Positions 1-10,885 of a stretch of DNA of 64,000 nucleotides are shown in pieces. The stretch is from Dendrolimus kikuchii. Its lineage: Eukaryota > Arthropoda > Insecta > Lepidoptera > Lasiocampidae. The stretch is from the NCBI GenBank assembly GCA_019925095.2, contig CM034407.1, positions 970,210 through 1,034,209 on the forward strand, in the 5' to 3' direction. Made by a program: the position numbers and the translations under genes. Within the stretch, counting starts at the first letter, position 1. Each line of letters starts with the position of its first letter. Below the pieces are notes generated by a model. The model made no database searches and had not been told where the DNA came from. It was given only the letters and a program-made list of their open reading frames with translations.

Positions 1-1729
1 CTTTATCTTTGAGTATATTTGCCACTGCGTTTTCATTATTTTTTTTAGTTTTGCATTTCTTGCTCCCACTGTCCGAATTTTCATCCTTTTTATTGTCCTT
101 ACTACCACCGCTTCTTATCGTCATGTCGAAATTGCCAAACGAATTAGGAAGTTTGAATTCTTTCTTTACTAACTCGTCTTTACATATCGTCTCAATGGCT
201 TCATTTAAAATAGATTCGTTAAACTGTATATCTTTTAAGTACTCTTTAAATTGTGTGACATCTTCTTGTTTGAATGATTTCATGTTCTCTTCAATTAATT
301 CGAGTTTATTTAACTTTTCGTTATGTGTTAGGACTGTTCCAAATAGTTTACTAAGTGTACTACCACAAGGAGAATCTTTCATTTGCTGGAGTAGTTTTTT
401 TGTTTCTTTTTTGCGCAATTTTAAAGTTTTAGCATGTGTAGTCACAAGTTCTCTATAACATGATTCTCTTAAGATAGTTACATATCGTTCGTAAGTATAA
501 AAGAAATCCGGACGAAATCTTCCGTTACGAAACATTCCGGAGGGTGCTTTAGAAGAAACATCTATTACTTTTTGAGCTAACACTACGTGATATGTTCTGA
601 TAAGCTCATCCGTAAGCATGTTACTAAACTTGCCATTATTTACGACAAAATCCATTAAGGTTACACCCAAATTTTTTATTTTTTCTTCTATCATGAACTT
701 AGTCAAGAACTCAATATCTACGTCGCTATATTTAAATTGGAAAATATGGTTACTTTTAATATTCATCATGCGGCCTTCGTCTATGTAGGTATTCAGTAAT
801 TCGTTTACTTTACAACTTTGTTCTTTAAAAGATTTAAATGAATCATCTAACATGTCTTTACTTGGAGTATATAATATACAGCTACACTCAACATCACTGA
901 AATCACCAGCGAACATTGGGTCATCGTTTTTGTTATTGAACTTAGCTTTTATTTTTAGATAACTGTCTAAATATTTTGGTAAACCAAAATCTCCGGAAAT
1001 ATTGCGTATATCGTTAATTGTTAGTTTCCTACTTTCTGGATCATCCCTATGCTTCGCTTGCAGCAACACCAATATATCTTTATCGTAATCATTAAGTTTA
1101 TATCTAAAACAGAGGTCATCGAAAGCACCTATTCCATTTATATTCGTACCGAGATAGAAATGTTGAATGTCTTCATCAGTTGAAGCTTTAAGCATCACAA
1201 GACTTAATATTTTTGTTTCATAAAGCTGACCAGTTACTCCTGACGTACCGGATCTTTTATTATAGGAATATTGTGTTGCTTGATTAATGGTTGTATTTTT
1301 TTCCACTAATTTTTTATATTCTTTATCAAGACTATACTTATCAAGACTTTGAGTTTTAGCCTTTATTTCTTTGTGAACTTCTAAATCTTTTTGGAATTTC
1401 AACTTAGCTACAAGTGCAGCTTCTATCTCTTTTCCTACATCGGAATTAATATTTTTTGCTAAATCTAATGGTGTTATGCCGTCTGCATTTTCATTAAGCA
1501 CTTGTGCTCCTCTATATAGTAACAAACTGACAATTTCTATTGCTTCTAAACTTACTGCTATATGTAGAGCTGTGTTTTTGTTGTCATTGGCATCTTTGAA
1601 ATTGACGTCGGCTCCTTCAATAATCATTGTCTCAATTTTCTTTCTTTTCTCTTGAATAGTAATATTGTCGCGAATGCACGCAGACAATAATGTGTTTTTG
1701 ATTAACTGGTTGTAGTCTGGTAATGCCAT
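1..1729 (-). CDS. Ankyrin-repeat / PD-(D/E)xK nuclease-like protein, copy A (5' part, runs off window)
   Basis: Reading from the ATG at 1729 on the minus strand gives 576 codons without a stop, continuing past base 1. The protein starts MALPDYNQLI and matches copy B at 46125-49448 almost residue for residue, with small in-frame indels (an extra FQKD near residue 113, an extra YSLDK-like stretch near 130, GG near 540). Residues about 33-105 form two to three ankyrin repeats (EGADVN, NTALHIA, DGITPLDLA). Residues about 155-230 show a restriction-nuclease-like pattern: GQLYETK helix, GAFDDL, then LLQAKH, an E...DD...QxK arrangement. The rest is Lys/Glu-rich and helical. Both copies keeping an open frame despite indels suggests recent duplication or selection. 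The likely role, a nuclease-bearing immune or STAND-type protein, is inference. The start is supported by identity of position in both copies. Confidence 0.75.
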   Translation of the reverse strand, partial: MALPDYNQLIKNTLLSACIRDNITIQEKRKKIETMIIEGADVNFKDANDNKNTALHIAVSLEAIEIVSLLLYRGAQVLNENADGITPLDLAKNINSDVGKEIEAALVAKLKFQKDLEVHKEIKAKTQSLDKYSLDKEYKKLVEKNTTINQATQYSYNKRSGTSGVTGQLYETKILSLVMLKASTDEDIQHFYLGTNINGIGAFDDLCFRYKLNDYDKDILVLLQAKHRDDPESRKLTINDIRNISGDFGLPKYLDSYLKIKAKFNNKNDDPMFAGDFSDVECSCILYTPSKDMLDDSFKSFKEQSCKVNELLNTYIDEGRMMNIKSNHIFQFKYSDVDIEFLTKFMIEEKIKNLGVTLMDFVVNNGKFSNMLTDELIRTYHVVLAQKVIDVSSKAPSGMFRNGRFRPDFFYTYERYVTILRESCYRELVTTHAKTLKLRKKETKKLLQQMKDSPCGSTLSKLFGTVLTHNEKLNKLELIEENMKSFKQEDVTQFKEYLKDIQFNESILNEAIETICKDELVKKEFKLPNSFGNFDMTIRSGGSKDNKKDENSDSGSKKCKTKKNNENAVANILKDK

Positions 1730-2507
1730 GGTTTATTTTTGTTTTTAAGTTTCCAAATTTTAATTGTTAACTTGTAGTATCAAATAGCTTTTTTATGAAG
1801 TACAGTTGCAGTAGTTATTATTAAGTGTGCACTTTTGAATTATTTTATAGATCTTGGCTGTGTTCAGGTCTGATTTTTAAAAAAATATCAATTATTCGTT
1901 TTCTAATTATTACCATAGAATATCTAATTACAAATGAGTTTCTGTAAACATCAATATTAATTTTATCTTTTTAAAAATATACTCTTTATATTATCACTTC
2001 CAATATACTGCATATGTCTATAAGTATCGGTTTTGCTATGACTATAACTTTTATCAGCAACAAACTGTAATCTCTATGAAGTATTGGTGATATGCTATCA
2101 GTCATTGTAAATGATTTAACGACCAACTTCTTTATAAATTTGATATCGTCTGCCTTTCTTAACAATCAATGTTGGATATGTATATACAATTCAATCTTGT
2201 GTATTATTATTGATGCATGAAGACTTGAAGTTCTTAACACCCTTGCTTTAACTACTTCGAAGATTGTAGAATTATCCAGAAGTATATTTTCTTTTTTTAT
2301 TCATGCATTTGATGTTGATTCTCTTCTTTAGGTATTTACATTCCAATCAGCCACTCTTGCTTCTTTCTTACCAGAAATATCTTATTATTGACATCGAATA
2401 AGAATGTTTAAAAATTAGAGTTCTTGATACGCATTGATGAAATCTGAAAATTAAATATAATTTTATTATGAAAAATATATTTCTGGGTTTTTTTTAATGT
2501 ATTATTA
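1730..2507 (-). promoter_or_regulatory. Upstream region of copy A, homologous to upstream of copy B
   Basis: Sequence upstream of the copy A start aligns with 49449-50410 upstream of copy B, so the duplication carried the 5' flank. On the minus strand an inverted CCAAT box (2343-2347 on plus) precedes TGTAAATAC (2332-2340), where copy B has TATAAATA. The TATA position is therefore mutated here. Only one block is present, whereas copy B has two in tandem. No other gene is visible. Confidence 0.5.
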
Positions 2508-2579
2508 TAACACTGTCGCTTATTTCAGAGAAAAGGCATGATGGTGTTGAAACAAGTTGTCAAGTACGGATTGGACTCA

Positions 2580-2902
2580 TTTATTTATTTAGGTTATGGC
2601 TTGGCAACTAGGCCTTTAAGCCAGATCTTAGTTAACAATATAGTTTCTTCATTTTCTTAAGCCTATATGTAGCACAGCTGAACTGTAGGTAATCAGCTAG
2701 TGCCATTCAACGGAGTTCTTGTGACAACTCAAAAGGCCACATTTGACTATACAGTTCACATTTCTCACAAAACACATAATTACTACTCACAAACTATCGA
2801 TATCCTACAACTGTTGTTCATTTTAGAGTAATTTTACACATTTTTAGAAAATAAAACTGCACAGCACAACACACATCTCCTTTCAGTTCCCGCCAAAAAC
2901 TC
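2580..2902 (-). mobile_element. SINE-B copy with 13-bp target duplication
   Basis: About 323 bp beginning (minus strand) GGAGTTTTTGGCGGGAACTG and ending GCCAAGCCATAACC plus a short AT tail. It is flanked by perfect direct repeats CGGATTGGACTCA at 2567-2579 and 2903-2915. Four other copies occur at 6.3, 27.8, 31.0 and 63.0 kb with the same 5' start. No clear RNA polymerase III A or B box was found. Confidence 0.85.
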
Positions 2903-3140
2903 CGGATTGGACTCACATATTAAGGGTAATAGGGTAAACTATACTATTCTTGGCACTTCCATTCCCTCTCAATGATGGCACCCTGTTAATATTAAGAAAT
3001 CTTAATACTTTCTTTATAACAAATTTTTTGGTAACCTCCTGAAGAAAGAAAAAGAGAAACTAAGTAAATACTTAGATTCTCCTCACGAGGTTACCGCCAT
3101 GTGACGTCTGGAGTCAACGATCATTGTGCCGATAGTTATC

Positions 3141-3243
3141 ACTGGAACCTGGTCACTAATGCCGGAACACAACTCAAGGTTGTTATGGCGGCATGCTCTT
3201 GACCAGGGGTGGTAGCCATCCAGTCGGGCAAATGCCCTACCAC
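3141..3243 (-). repeat. SINE-A internal fragment
   Basis: Carries the middle of SINE-A (actggaacctggtcacta through gccctaccacc) but lacks both ends. It is fused to unrelated sequence at 3244. Confidence 0.7.
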
Positions 3244-3428
3244 CCACGTCTGGAGTCCTTGTGCGACCGTCATCTAAAGAGGCTCTCGTCAGGAAGCTGG
3301 GTGAAGGGCCAGATACAGAAGGCAGCACTCTTGGACACACGAATTGTGAGGTTCCTGTCTCTGGAGCCCTAACCACCGACAGTTTGGACCCAGGCTCCGC
3401 TGCCGATGAACCTCAAGACTTTATATAT
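3244..3428 (+). other. Unassigned coding-like fragment
   Basis: A GC-richer stretch open in the plus frame. It encodes short phrases such as TEGSTLGHTNCEVPVSGALTT and ends beside the LTR at 3429. It may be the end of a retroelement ORF. I do not recognise the family. Confidence 0.25.
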
Positions 3429-3915
3429 TGTTACGAGTGCGAGGCTCGAATTAAAATGCCGTTGGAATTACTACAGTTTATTAGAACTATACAAACACCT
3501 ATAACACAGGTACAAATATAACCGAACACAACAAGTCCAAACGTAATGCAGAAGATGTCGTAATAGTATGTCGTAGTCGTATTAGATTCCCGATTGTAGT
3601 ATACACTTCTCGCTTTGATCGTGGTTCTCGCTCGACCTCCCCCTCTCTCAATCAAGCTACCGTTTTATACTGCACAAATGCAATGAATTTCCTAGAATCA
3701 GCTCGTACTTTAAAATCCATACCACCTGGCTAATGATTACAATACAACAATAGACTGTTCTCTAGAAAGGTATGCCAAATAAGTAAACAAAAGAAGACGA
3801 TCATAAAAGAATTACAATAGTTTCAAAGTTATTAGTTCAAATGCCGACGGGTAATAAATGTACTTCTACAAATCTGTACGCGGAATTTGTCTTTGTCGGC
3901 GCTTAGGTTGTAACA
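3429..3915. mobile_element. Solo LTR (TGTTACG...GTAACA), copy 1
   Basis: A 487-bp block starting TGTTACGAGTGCG and ending GGTTGTAACA. It is homologous along much of its length to 11552-12043. The ends form the inverted pair TGTTAC/GTAACA expected of an LTR. Flanking 4-mers are ATAT and ACAT, one mismatch. No internal retrotransposon region adjoins, so it looks like a solo LTR, perhaps Ty3/Gypsy type. Confidence 0.6.
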
Positions 3916-4165
3916 ACATTTTTAATGAATATTTTACTTTTGATGTATTTTTTTATAAAAGAATAATTGCATGTATTAAAAAAAATTAATATCAAATACA
4001 TTAATAATAAATCGGAAGACAAACATACATACTATATATCCTCAAGGTAAGCAAATTACGCTTGTATTATATATAGCTTATCCACAACGGATGATAAAGG
4101 AATGCAACGTAATATCAATATCGTATGGCTACAAAATAATAATTATTTATAATATATATATATAG

Positions 4166-4368
4166 CTACCACCCCTGGTCTAAAGTATGTCGCCATAACA
4201 ACCTTGATTTGTGTTTCGGCATTAGTGACCAGGTTCCAGTCACCCTTAAGAGAGCAGCAGCGCACTTGTAGCACCTTTTGTGTTGCAAATGTCTATAGGC
4301 GATGGTAACCGCTTTCCATCCAGTGGGCCGTCTGCCTGTCTGCTGATCTCCTGCAATAAAAAAAATAC
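4166..4368 (+). mobile_element. SINE-A, 5'-truncated
   Basis: Matches SINE-A from ctaccacccctggtcta to the tail gcaataaaaaaaat. Its 5' part is missing and is replaced by a TA repeat ending near 4164. Confidence 0.8.
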
Positions 4369-4428
4369 CCTATCGTTATACTGTTGAGTCTTATTCCACT
4401 TCCGAATAAAAAAAATGATAAAAAACAA

Positions 4429-4959
4429 TGTGAATGGAGCGTTCGGTAAACTTCTAGGCGCTAAGAACCTCAGCCAGAAGGCCCAGCTCGCCGTACACAA
4501 CGCGGTGCTGGTACCTACGCTCACGTATGGATGCGAGAGTTGGGTATGGAAGAGAGAGCATGAAAGTAGAGTAAACGCGGTCGAGATGCGAACACTGCGC
4601 AAAATCTGCGGAGTGACGCTCGCGGACCGCGTTCCTAATACCGAAGTAAGAAAGAGAGTTGGTCTGAAAGAGAGTGTCGGAGTGAAGGTAAGGAAAGGAA
4701 TGCTCCGGTGGCAGGAAAGGAATGCAAAAGTGGATGGATGCAGAAGTCGTGGAAGGCCACGACACACCTCCCATGATCAAATTGATCGTGTACTAGCAGA
4801 AGGTGATGTCAGGAGCCTTAAGAACAGACGAGCTTGCATGACAAGAGTTATGAATGTCAAAGAGGCAAGTGAGACGTGTAAGAATAAGCCTAAATGGCAC
4901 TCTGCTGTTCGTGCCTACCCCGCAAGGGAACTGGCGTGAAGTTATGTATGTATGTATGT
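4429..4959 (+). mobile_element. RTE-like LINE 3' end with 14-bp target duplication
   Basis: A 5'-truncated LINE 3' end coding for the region after the reverse transcriptase (GAFGKLLGAKNL, TYGCESWVWKRE, SRGRPRHT, VRAYPARELA then stop at about 4939) and ending in TATG repeats. Perfect direct repeats ATGATAAAAAACAA lie at 4415-4428 and 4960-4973. A short internal deletion removes the FGHVERMHDERM segment present in other copies. The apparent ATG at 4415 lies in the target duplication and is not a real start. Confidence 0.85.
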
Positions 4960-5057
4960 ATGATAAAAAACAAAAATCAAAACCAAAAAAGTTTTATTCA
5001 TTAGAAAAATGTGGCGTTTTAAACAATAGTCTGAGGAGTGATTGTTTTTTTTATATA

Positions 5058-5290
5058 TTATGAACAACTCTACGGACTCGAGTTCCGTACCCTTTTTTAC
5101 AACTTAATTTCTAGATTTAATTTTTTGTATTTAACACGCTTATTAGTTATTTTGGCTCTTGTGTGTGACATTAATTTATTGATTTTTGTGTTGAGGTGTG
5201 TGTATCTTGCGAATAATTTATTATATTAATTTATTCTAGTTGTAATACTAAACTTATACTAATGTAGCGTGTATCTGTTCGGAAGAGTGA
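5058..5290 (+). repeat. Repeat E, copy 1
   Basis: Begins near CTCTACGGACTCGAGTTCCG and matches, in opposite orientation, 20455-20672. It is AT-rich and non-coding, of unknown class. Confidence 0.55.
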
Positions 5291-5429
5291 TTGTTACAAA
5301 TTGCAATTTACAAAAAGAGAATAATTTTATTTCTAATAATTACTTACTCATGATATTTCTGTGAAGATTTAACTTCTTTTACGGTATCCTTTTTATTATT
5401 AATACGCTTTTTATTTATTTATTAGCTTC

Positions 5430-5660
5430 ATACGTATGTTTCTAACGGAATGTTTCAAGTTAAATTTGACCGACTTCCCGGTTTCCGATTGAGCTGAAAT
5501 TTTGCACGTATGTGTATATCGCGTGACAATGCAATAATATGGTACCATGGAGCTGATTTGATGATGGAGTCGGAAGGTGGCCATAGGAACTCCTGTACTA
5601 AACAAGATAAACCCGTCGTGTTTTTGGCTCGTTTTACTTGTCTTGGCTAGCACTCTGCTG
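5430..5660. repeat. Dispersed non-coding repeat fragment
   Basis: Non-coding stretch containing gagctgaaattttgcacg and gacttcccggtttccg, wording I associate with dispersed lepidopteran repeats. No second copy lies in the window, so the call is weak. Confidence 0.3.
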
Positions 5661-5689
5661 CTACATTATATGTAGGCTTTCAAAAACTT

Positions 5690-6140
5690 GTATTTAAAAA
5701 CCTTTTTAAAAAAGCTTATTTTTACATAACGTTCCATTTTATCATAAGTGTGTATTTAATTCATTTTTCAAAGTTTCCACAGAGAAGGGAATTAAATGAC
5801 TAAATAATGACTAAAAAATTAAAAATAAATAATAGTTAAAAAAAACTAAAAAAATACGCTTTTTAGAAAATCGAACTAAAAAATAGAAAATAAATTTGAA
5901 TTAAAAATAGTGTAAGAAAAAAATGATTTTATTATAAAAAAAAGCGTGGGGTGCTTTTCAGGATATTGTCAAAATAACCCTTCTACTCATATCTGTTCAT
6001 AAAATATTTATAACTATTGATAGCATGCGCCCCACGCTTTTTTTTACAATAAAATCGTATTTTCTTACACTATTTTTAATTCAAATTTATTTTCTATTTT
6101 TTAGTTGGATTTTCTATAAAAGCGTTTTATTTTTAACTAC
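5690..6140. repeat. AT-rich foldback repeat
   Basis: Two long arms (about 5872-5952 and 6024-6110) are near-perfect reverse complements around a spacer of roughly 70 bp, meeting at agcgtggggtgc / gcgccccacgct. The left part (5690-5912) recurs at 39349-39565, directly upstream of the Jockey-type LINE. It looks like a foldback or MITE-type element. Confidence 0.65.
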
Positions 6141-6287
6141 AATTTATCCCCTTTAATAAAGGTGAATAACTCTTCACAGGACAGCTGTAGATTAAACAGG
6201 ATAAGTCATCCCGCTTCCTCAGCACGGTGCATGCACGATCGAGTTATCCCCGAAAGCGGGACTGAGCCTGTCCCGCGCGGGACATTT

Positions 6288-6540
6288 TTTTTTGGATTTT
6301 ATGGCTTGGCAGCTAGGCCTTTAAGCCAGATCTTAAATTCAATGTAGTTTCTTCATTTTCTTGTGACAACTCAAAAGGCCATATTTGACTATACAGTTCA
6401 TATTTCTCACAAAACACATAATTACTACTCAAAAACTATCAATATCCTACAAGTATTGTTCATTTTAGAGTAATTTTACACATTTTTAGAAAATAAAACT
6501 GCACAGCACAACATCTCCTTTCAGTTCCCGCCAAAAACTC
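6288..6540 (-). mobile_element. SINE-B, internally deleted, 12-bp target duplication
   Basis: Same ends as the other SINE-B copies but about 70 bp shorter through an internal deletion. Perfect direct repeats CGCGGGACATTT lie at 6276-6287 and 6541-6552. Confidence 0.85.
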
Positions 6541-6854
6541 CGCGGGACATTTAATTTTGTTGTAAAAATCCGGATTTTGGCGGGACCAAAATCGGGACGT
6601 CTGCCAACGCTGTCTACATGGCACATTTCTACAGAGATGTAGTCTGTATAGCTATATAAAGTTGTGTAGTGAAATTGTGAAATAAACAAATATAGGCTAT
6701 GTTTGCTATAATTTTTTGTACAAACTCTTGACTATGGGAAGCACTCGACTTCGTATCGGGCTTACATTCGTCTACTCGTTTGTGAAAACCGACTTACCGC
6801 ACAATTATTATATATTTATTTAATTTGTTTGGGAAACATACAATAATTAATATT

Positions 6855-7053
6855 ACATACATACATACATAACTTCACGCCAGTTCCCTTGCGGGGTAGG
6901 CACGAACAACAGAGCGCCATTTAGGCTTATTCTTACACACCTCACTTGCTTCTTTGACATGCACGCTCGTCTGTTCTTAAGGCTCCTGACATCACCTGCT
7001 GCTAGTACACGATCAATTTGGTCATGGAAGGTGTGGAAGGAAGGTGGAAGGTG
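6855..7053 (-). mobile_element. RTE-like LINE 3' fragment with 11-bp target duplication
   Basis: Ends in CATA repeats on the plus strand and encodes the last part of the ORF on the minus strand (LVRAYPARELA-type end). Direct repeats TAATTAATATT lie at 6844-6854 and 7054-7064. It is strongly 5'-truncated. Confidence 0.8.
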
Positions 7054-7216
7054 TAATTAATATTCTTAAACATAAAACACAAAAATAATACATATATCAA
7101 TCGAGTTTCCACAAAAAAATAACTTGTATAATAAAAATAAAAATTGGCTCAAATAGTTAATTACAAATAAAAATATATACAATTATACGAAAATTACATA
7201 AATAAATAAATACTAA

Positions 7217-7578
7217 TACATAACTTCACGCCGGTTTCCTTGCGGGGTAGGCACGAACAACAGAGCGCCATTTAGGCTTATTCTTACACGCCTCACTTGC
7301 TTCTTTCACATTCATAACTCTTTGTCATGCACGCTCGTCTCTTATTAAGGCTCCTGACATCACCTTCTGCTAGTACACGATCAATTTGATCATGGAAGGT
7401 GTGTCGTGGCCTTCCACGACTTCTGCATCCATCCACTTTTGCATTGTATATCTGTTTAGTCATTCTTTCATCATGCATTCTTTCCACATGCCCGAACCAC
7501 CGGAGCATTCTTTTCCTTACCTTCACCCCGACACTCTCTTTCAGACCAACTCTCTTTCTTACTTCGGTATTACGAACG
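7217..7578 (-). mobile_element. RTE-like LINE 3' end
   Basis: Minus-strand LINE end encoding NTEVRKRVGLKESVGVKVRK, GRPRHTFHDQ and the usual C-terminus. It abuts an AT/GATA-type microsatellite (about 7579-7622). A single-base change near 7323 shifts the frame. No clear target duplication was seen. Confidence 0.75.
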
Positions 7579-7622
7579 AAATATATATATATATATAGAT
7601 ATATATATATATATATATATAT
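7579..7622. repeat. (TA)n microsatellite
   Basis: Alternating TA tract between an RTE fragment and a SINE-A fragment. Confidence 0.9.
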
Positions 7623-7735
7623 AGCCATCCAGTCGGCCAATTGCCCTACCACCTGGCTGTGGGTTGTTAAGTCGCCTCTTACGACAGGCCGCCCGAACGC
7701 AGGAATTTGTATTCTTTCTCCGCTCCTGCACGGTT
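7623..7735 (-). repeat. SINE-A 5'-end fragment
   Basis: Covers only the 5' third of SINE-A (ccatccagtcgg through tcctgcacgg on the plus strand), with the A-tail side missing. Confidence 0.75.
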
Positions 7736-7835
7736 AAGAATTTTAATTATTAATTTAATCCGATTTAAAATATCATATTTTTATAAAAATAAACGCAATT
7801 TGAACTCGAATAAAAAGATAAATATTCAAAATCTT

Positions 7836-7932
7836 TTGAAATACGTTTTTAAAATATGTTTTATCTTTGAAATATGTTTTATCTTTTGAAATATGTTTTA
7901 TCTTTTGAAATATGTTTTATCTTTTAAAATAT
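7836..7932. repeat. Minisatellite, about 19-bp unit, 4-5 copies
   Basis: Tandem copies of TTTTGAAATATGTTTTATC with slight variation. No coding potential. Confidence 0.8.
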
Positions 7933-8135
7933 GTCCCGCTTTCGACGAAAGACTCTTGTTTTTTTCACTCAAAAAGTTCAAAAATCCCGACATGGCAACA
8001 AAAAAAAAACTGGCAACGCTGCATGTAGACCAGCTAGGCCCGATTCCTATATCTTACCGACCTGCATTTTACTTAACTGCAAGTTGAAATTTGATTTAAG
8101 CTCCACACGTCTAATGTCAAAATTCAATCGATGAT

Positions 8136-8755
8136 ACAGAAAGTTATGCCAAGATCGAAGAACTGGTGGATGAGCCCAATATAATAGGCGAGAGCAAGGG
8201 ACATCGCTAGCGCTGGCTTGGCCACCTAAGCAGAATGGGGGAGGATCGCGTGGTGAAAAGAGCCGACCAACTAGTCTGCCCAGATATCGCTGGAGTGACT
8301 TAGTGGAGGCTGATCTTTTTTTTTTATTGCAGGAGTTCAGCAGACAAGCAGACGGCCCACTTAGTGGAAAGCGGTTACCATCGCCTATGGACATTTGCAA
8401 CACCAAAGGTGCTACAAATGCGCTGCTGCTCTCTTAAAGGAGACTGGAACCTGGTCACTAATGCCGGAACACAATACAAGATTGTTATGGCGGCATACTC
8501 TAGACCAGGGGTGGTCGCCATCCAGTCGAGCAAATACTCTACCACCTGGCTGTGGGTTGTTTAGTCGCCTCTTACGACAGGCCGCCGGGCCGCAGGAAAT
8601 TGTATTCTTTCTCCGTTCCTGCACGGATAAAATGATGATGATGATCTGCGCGAGCTTCATGCCGATGACTGGCAGGAGACAGCGCTGAACAGGAAGGAGT
8701 GGAGTATTCTCATTACGGAGGCCAGGACTCATTTTGGGTCGTTGAGCCGCAGCAG
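8136..8755 (+). pseudogene. LINE ORF2 C-terminal remnant split by SINE-A
   Basis: Plus-strand remnants read AKIEELVDEPNIIGE, RWLGHLSRMGEDRVVKR, then after the inserted SINE-A (8316-8628) LRELHADDWQETALNRKEW, EARTHFGSLSRSS, stop. This is a typical C-terminal end of an endonuclease/reverse-transcriptase LINE. It carries internal stops and belongs to a different family from the TATG-tailed copies. Confidence 0.65.
8316..8628 (-). mobile_element. SINE-A, full length
   Basis: Complete copy from GCACGGAT (5', minus strand) to the poly-T on plus (tail). It is inserted within a LINE C-terminal remnant. Confidence 0.85.
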
Positions 8756-8779
8756 TTAGTTATAGGGAAAGTGAATAAA

Positions 8780-9560
8780 TCTATACTAATATTATAAAGC
8801 TGAAGAGTTTGTTTGTTTGTTTAAACGCGCTAATCTCAAGAACCGCTGATCCGATTTGAAAAATTCTTTCAGTGTTGAATAGTACATTTATCAAGGAAGG
8901 CGATAGGCTATATTATATTTTCAATAAAAAAAATAGGGATCCTTACTAAAAGTCCAATAATGTAACCCAAGGTGTAAAAAAATGTCCCGAAAAAATCCTT
9001 ACACGACATGCGCTGCGAAGACTATTGATTGTAGAACAAAACAATGTACTACCACTTTGCAGAACATATAATTGTCTACAAAAAATATCGCGTAACCATA
9101 TGTCTAACTATTGTAGTTATCTCACAATAAGTGTTTTCTTTTATTTTTTTAAATAATTAAAATGCTGTCTCTTCAAAAACTCTTTATTTTGTACCTTGGT
9201 ATTAATCTTTATCAAAATAAATTACTCCATATTCAAGGCGAATTCAATACCTTTCTAGAATTTTTTGAATTATTCAATTCGGACGTTTCATTCAAAAGAT
9301 ATCGCGATATTTAAAATGTAAGTATTAGTGTTGTAGCCAAATATACTAATATATTGTTTGATTGAACGCGCTAATCTCAGGAACTACTGGTCTGATTTGA
9401 AAAATTCTTTCAATGTTGGATAGCCCATTGATCGAGGAAGGCTATAGGCTATATATCACCACGCTAAGACCAATAGTACCGGAGCACCAATGAAGAATGT
9501 TTCAAAATCGGGGAGTTTTGAAAACAAATTCCACGCGGACGACGTCGCGGTCACAGCTAG
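8780..9560 (+). mobile_element. Non-autonomous Helitron, 781 bp
   Basis: Starts TCTATACTAATATTATAAAG and ends CACAGCTAG, inserted between A (8779) and T (9561) without target duplication, as expected for Helitrons (5' TC, 3' CTRR, AT target). It matches 44772-45543 along its whole length. The head motif cgctaatctcag...gatttgaaaaattcttt occurs twice inside (near 8828 and 9368), so it has an internal duplication. It encodes no Rep/helicase. Confidence 0.85.
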
Positions 9561-10012
9561 TAAATGGTAATAATATAGGAACCAACCACCAGTGCTTTCC
9601 GGGAAAAATGACTGTGACATATACAGACAAACTGATAGACAGACGAACGGACGGATATGGCGGTCACTTAGGGTTCCACCTGGCTAGCTACGGAATGTTA
9701 AAAAATAATGATTCATTATTAAGTAGTACATTGTATGTAAATATCTGAGATGCGAACATAGTGTATGTACCCCCAGGGTCACGAGTGTGACATCTGAATT
9801 TAGATTGGTTTATTAATTTTGCAATGACAAATAAATATATAGTTGTATAACCTCAATTTCTGGTCATCAAATATTACGTACATAATAATGATAACTCCTG
9901 TTTCCTATAGGGGAAGGCAGAGACAATGGATCTCCACCTGCGACGTCTCTGAGAAACAATTCAGCTAGTTTTATTAATTACTTAATACATGAGTCATTTG
10001 CAGTATTTTTAA
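9561..10012. other. No gene seen
   Basis: Includes a weak dispersed-repeat fragment around 9600-9710 (gacagacgaacgga, gctacggaatgttaaa). Otherwise AT-rich unique-looking sequence. Confidence 0.5.
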
Positions 10013-10319
10013 CCGTGCAGGAACGGAGAAAGAATACAATTTCCTGCGGCCGGGCGGCCTGTCGTAAGAGGCGACTTAACAACCCACAGCTAGGTGGTAG
10101 GGCATTTGCCCGACTGGATGGCTACCACCCCTGGTCTAAAGTATGTCGCCATAACAACCTTGAGTTGTGTTCCGGCATTAGTGACCAGGTTCCAGTCTCC
10201 CTTAAGAGAGCAACAGCGCATTTGTAGCAACTTTGCTGTTGCAAATGTCCATAGGCGATGGTAACCGCTTTCCATCAAGTGGGCCGTCTGCCTGTCTGCT
10301 GCCTGCAATAAAAAAAAAA
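10013..10319 (+). mobile_element. SINE-A, full length
   Basis: Runs from ccgtgcaggaacggag to gcaataaaaaaaaa and contains all SINE-A blocks. Confidence 0.85.
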
Positions 10320-10389
10320 CGATGTAAAATAAACTATACTATAAATAAAACTACATAATAACAATTTATAAACTAAAAATTGACTCCAA

Positions 10390-10885
10390 ATCGCTGTGGG
10401 TAAGGAGCGTTCGCTGATGCGTTGCTCCGGATGCAGAACAGCGTCAGAGCGGCAGCCGAAGCGTGAGCGTACGAGCCAGCTCCGCTGCCGTGGGCTCCCT
10501 GAGAAGAGTCTCCACCCGTCAATAACGCCATCGTGAGGAAGGCCCGGACGATGCCGGGTGTCGTCTCCCCCCCCCCCCCCCGGCAGCGGATGTGATCCTA
10601 GGTCTACTAGGGCGCGCGGAATTGGTCGAGCTTTCACCTTCCCGTAGCCCTAGCATAAAGCGAAGTTTTAGTGGGTAGGTATCCCTAACCCGGATGGCAA
10701 TAGTACTTCTACGGGGGTACTAGTGCCATCCTTAACATGGCGGATCCCATAGATCCCCGCGGCCGTAAATCCTCAATCGGATGTCATTTCGTTTAAACAA
10801 AGGTGAAGCCCAGCCTTTTGGCCACGCAAGACCTCAATCAGACACGTTGAGAGGTCTCGATAGAAAGAAATAAATTTAAAAATGT
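10390..10885 (-). repeat. Repeat D, copy 1 (GC-rich)
   Basis: GC-rich DNA with a C14-type homopolymer near 10567. The reverse complement of about 10590-10740 matches 23325-23460 (ggttagggatacccactaaaa, ttatgccagggctacggg). Likely untranslated sequence of a non-LTR retrotransposon. It is interrupted at 10886 by an RTE copy. Confidence 0.55.

Noticed and set aside
9..458. 149-codon plus-strand ORF (Phe/Leu/Ser-rich), and its twin at 47689-48204
   Set aside because: Both are antisense shadows of the ankyrin-nuclease gene, whose minus-strand frame carries the conserved domains.
7836..7932. CRISPR-like array from the regular 19-bp repeats
   Set aside because: Units are directly tandem with no spacers, in a eukaryotic context; it is a minisatellite.
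8050..8410. 119-codon minus-strand ORF across SINE-A and LINE remnant
   Set aside because: Crosses two unrelated elements in antisense; chance open frame.
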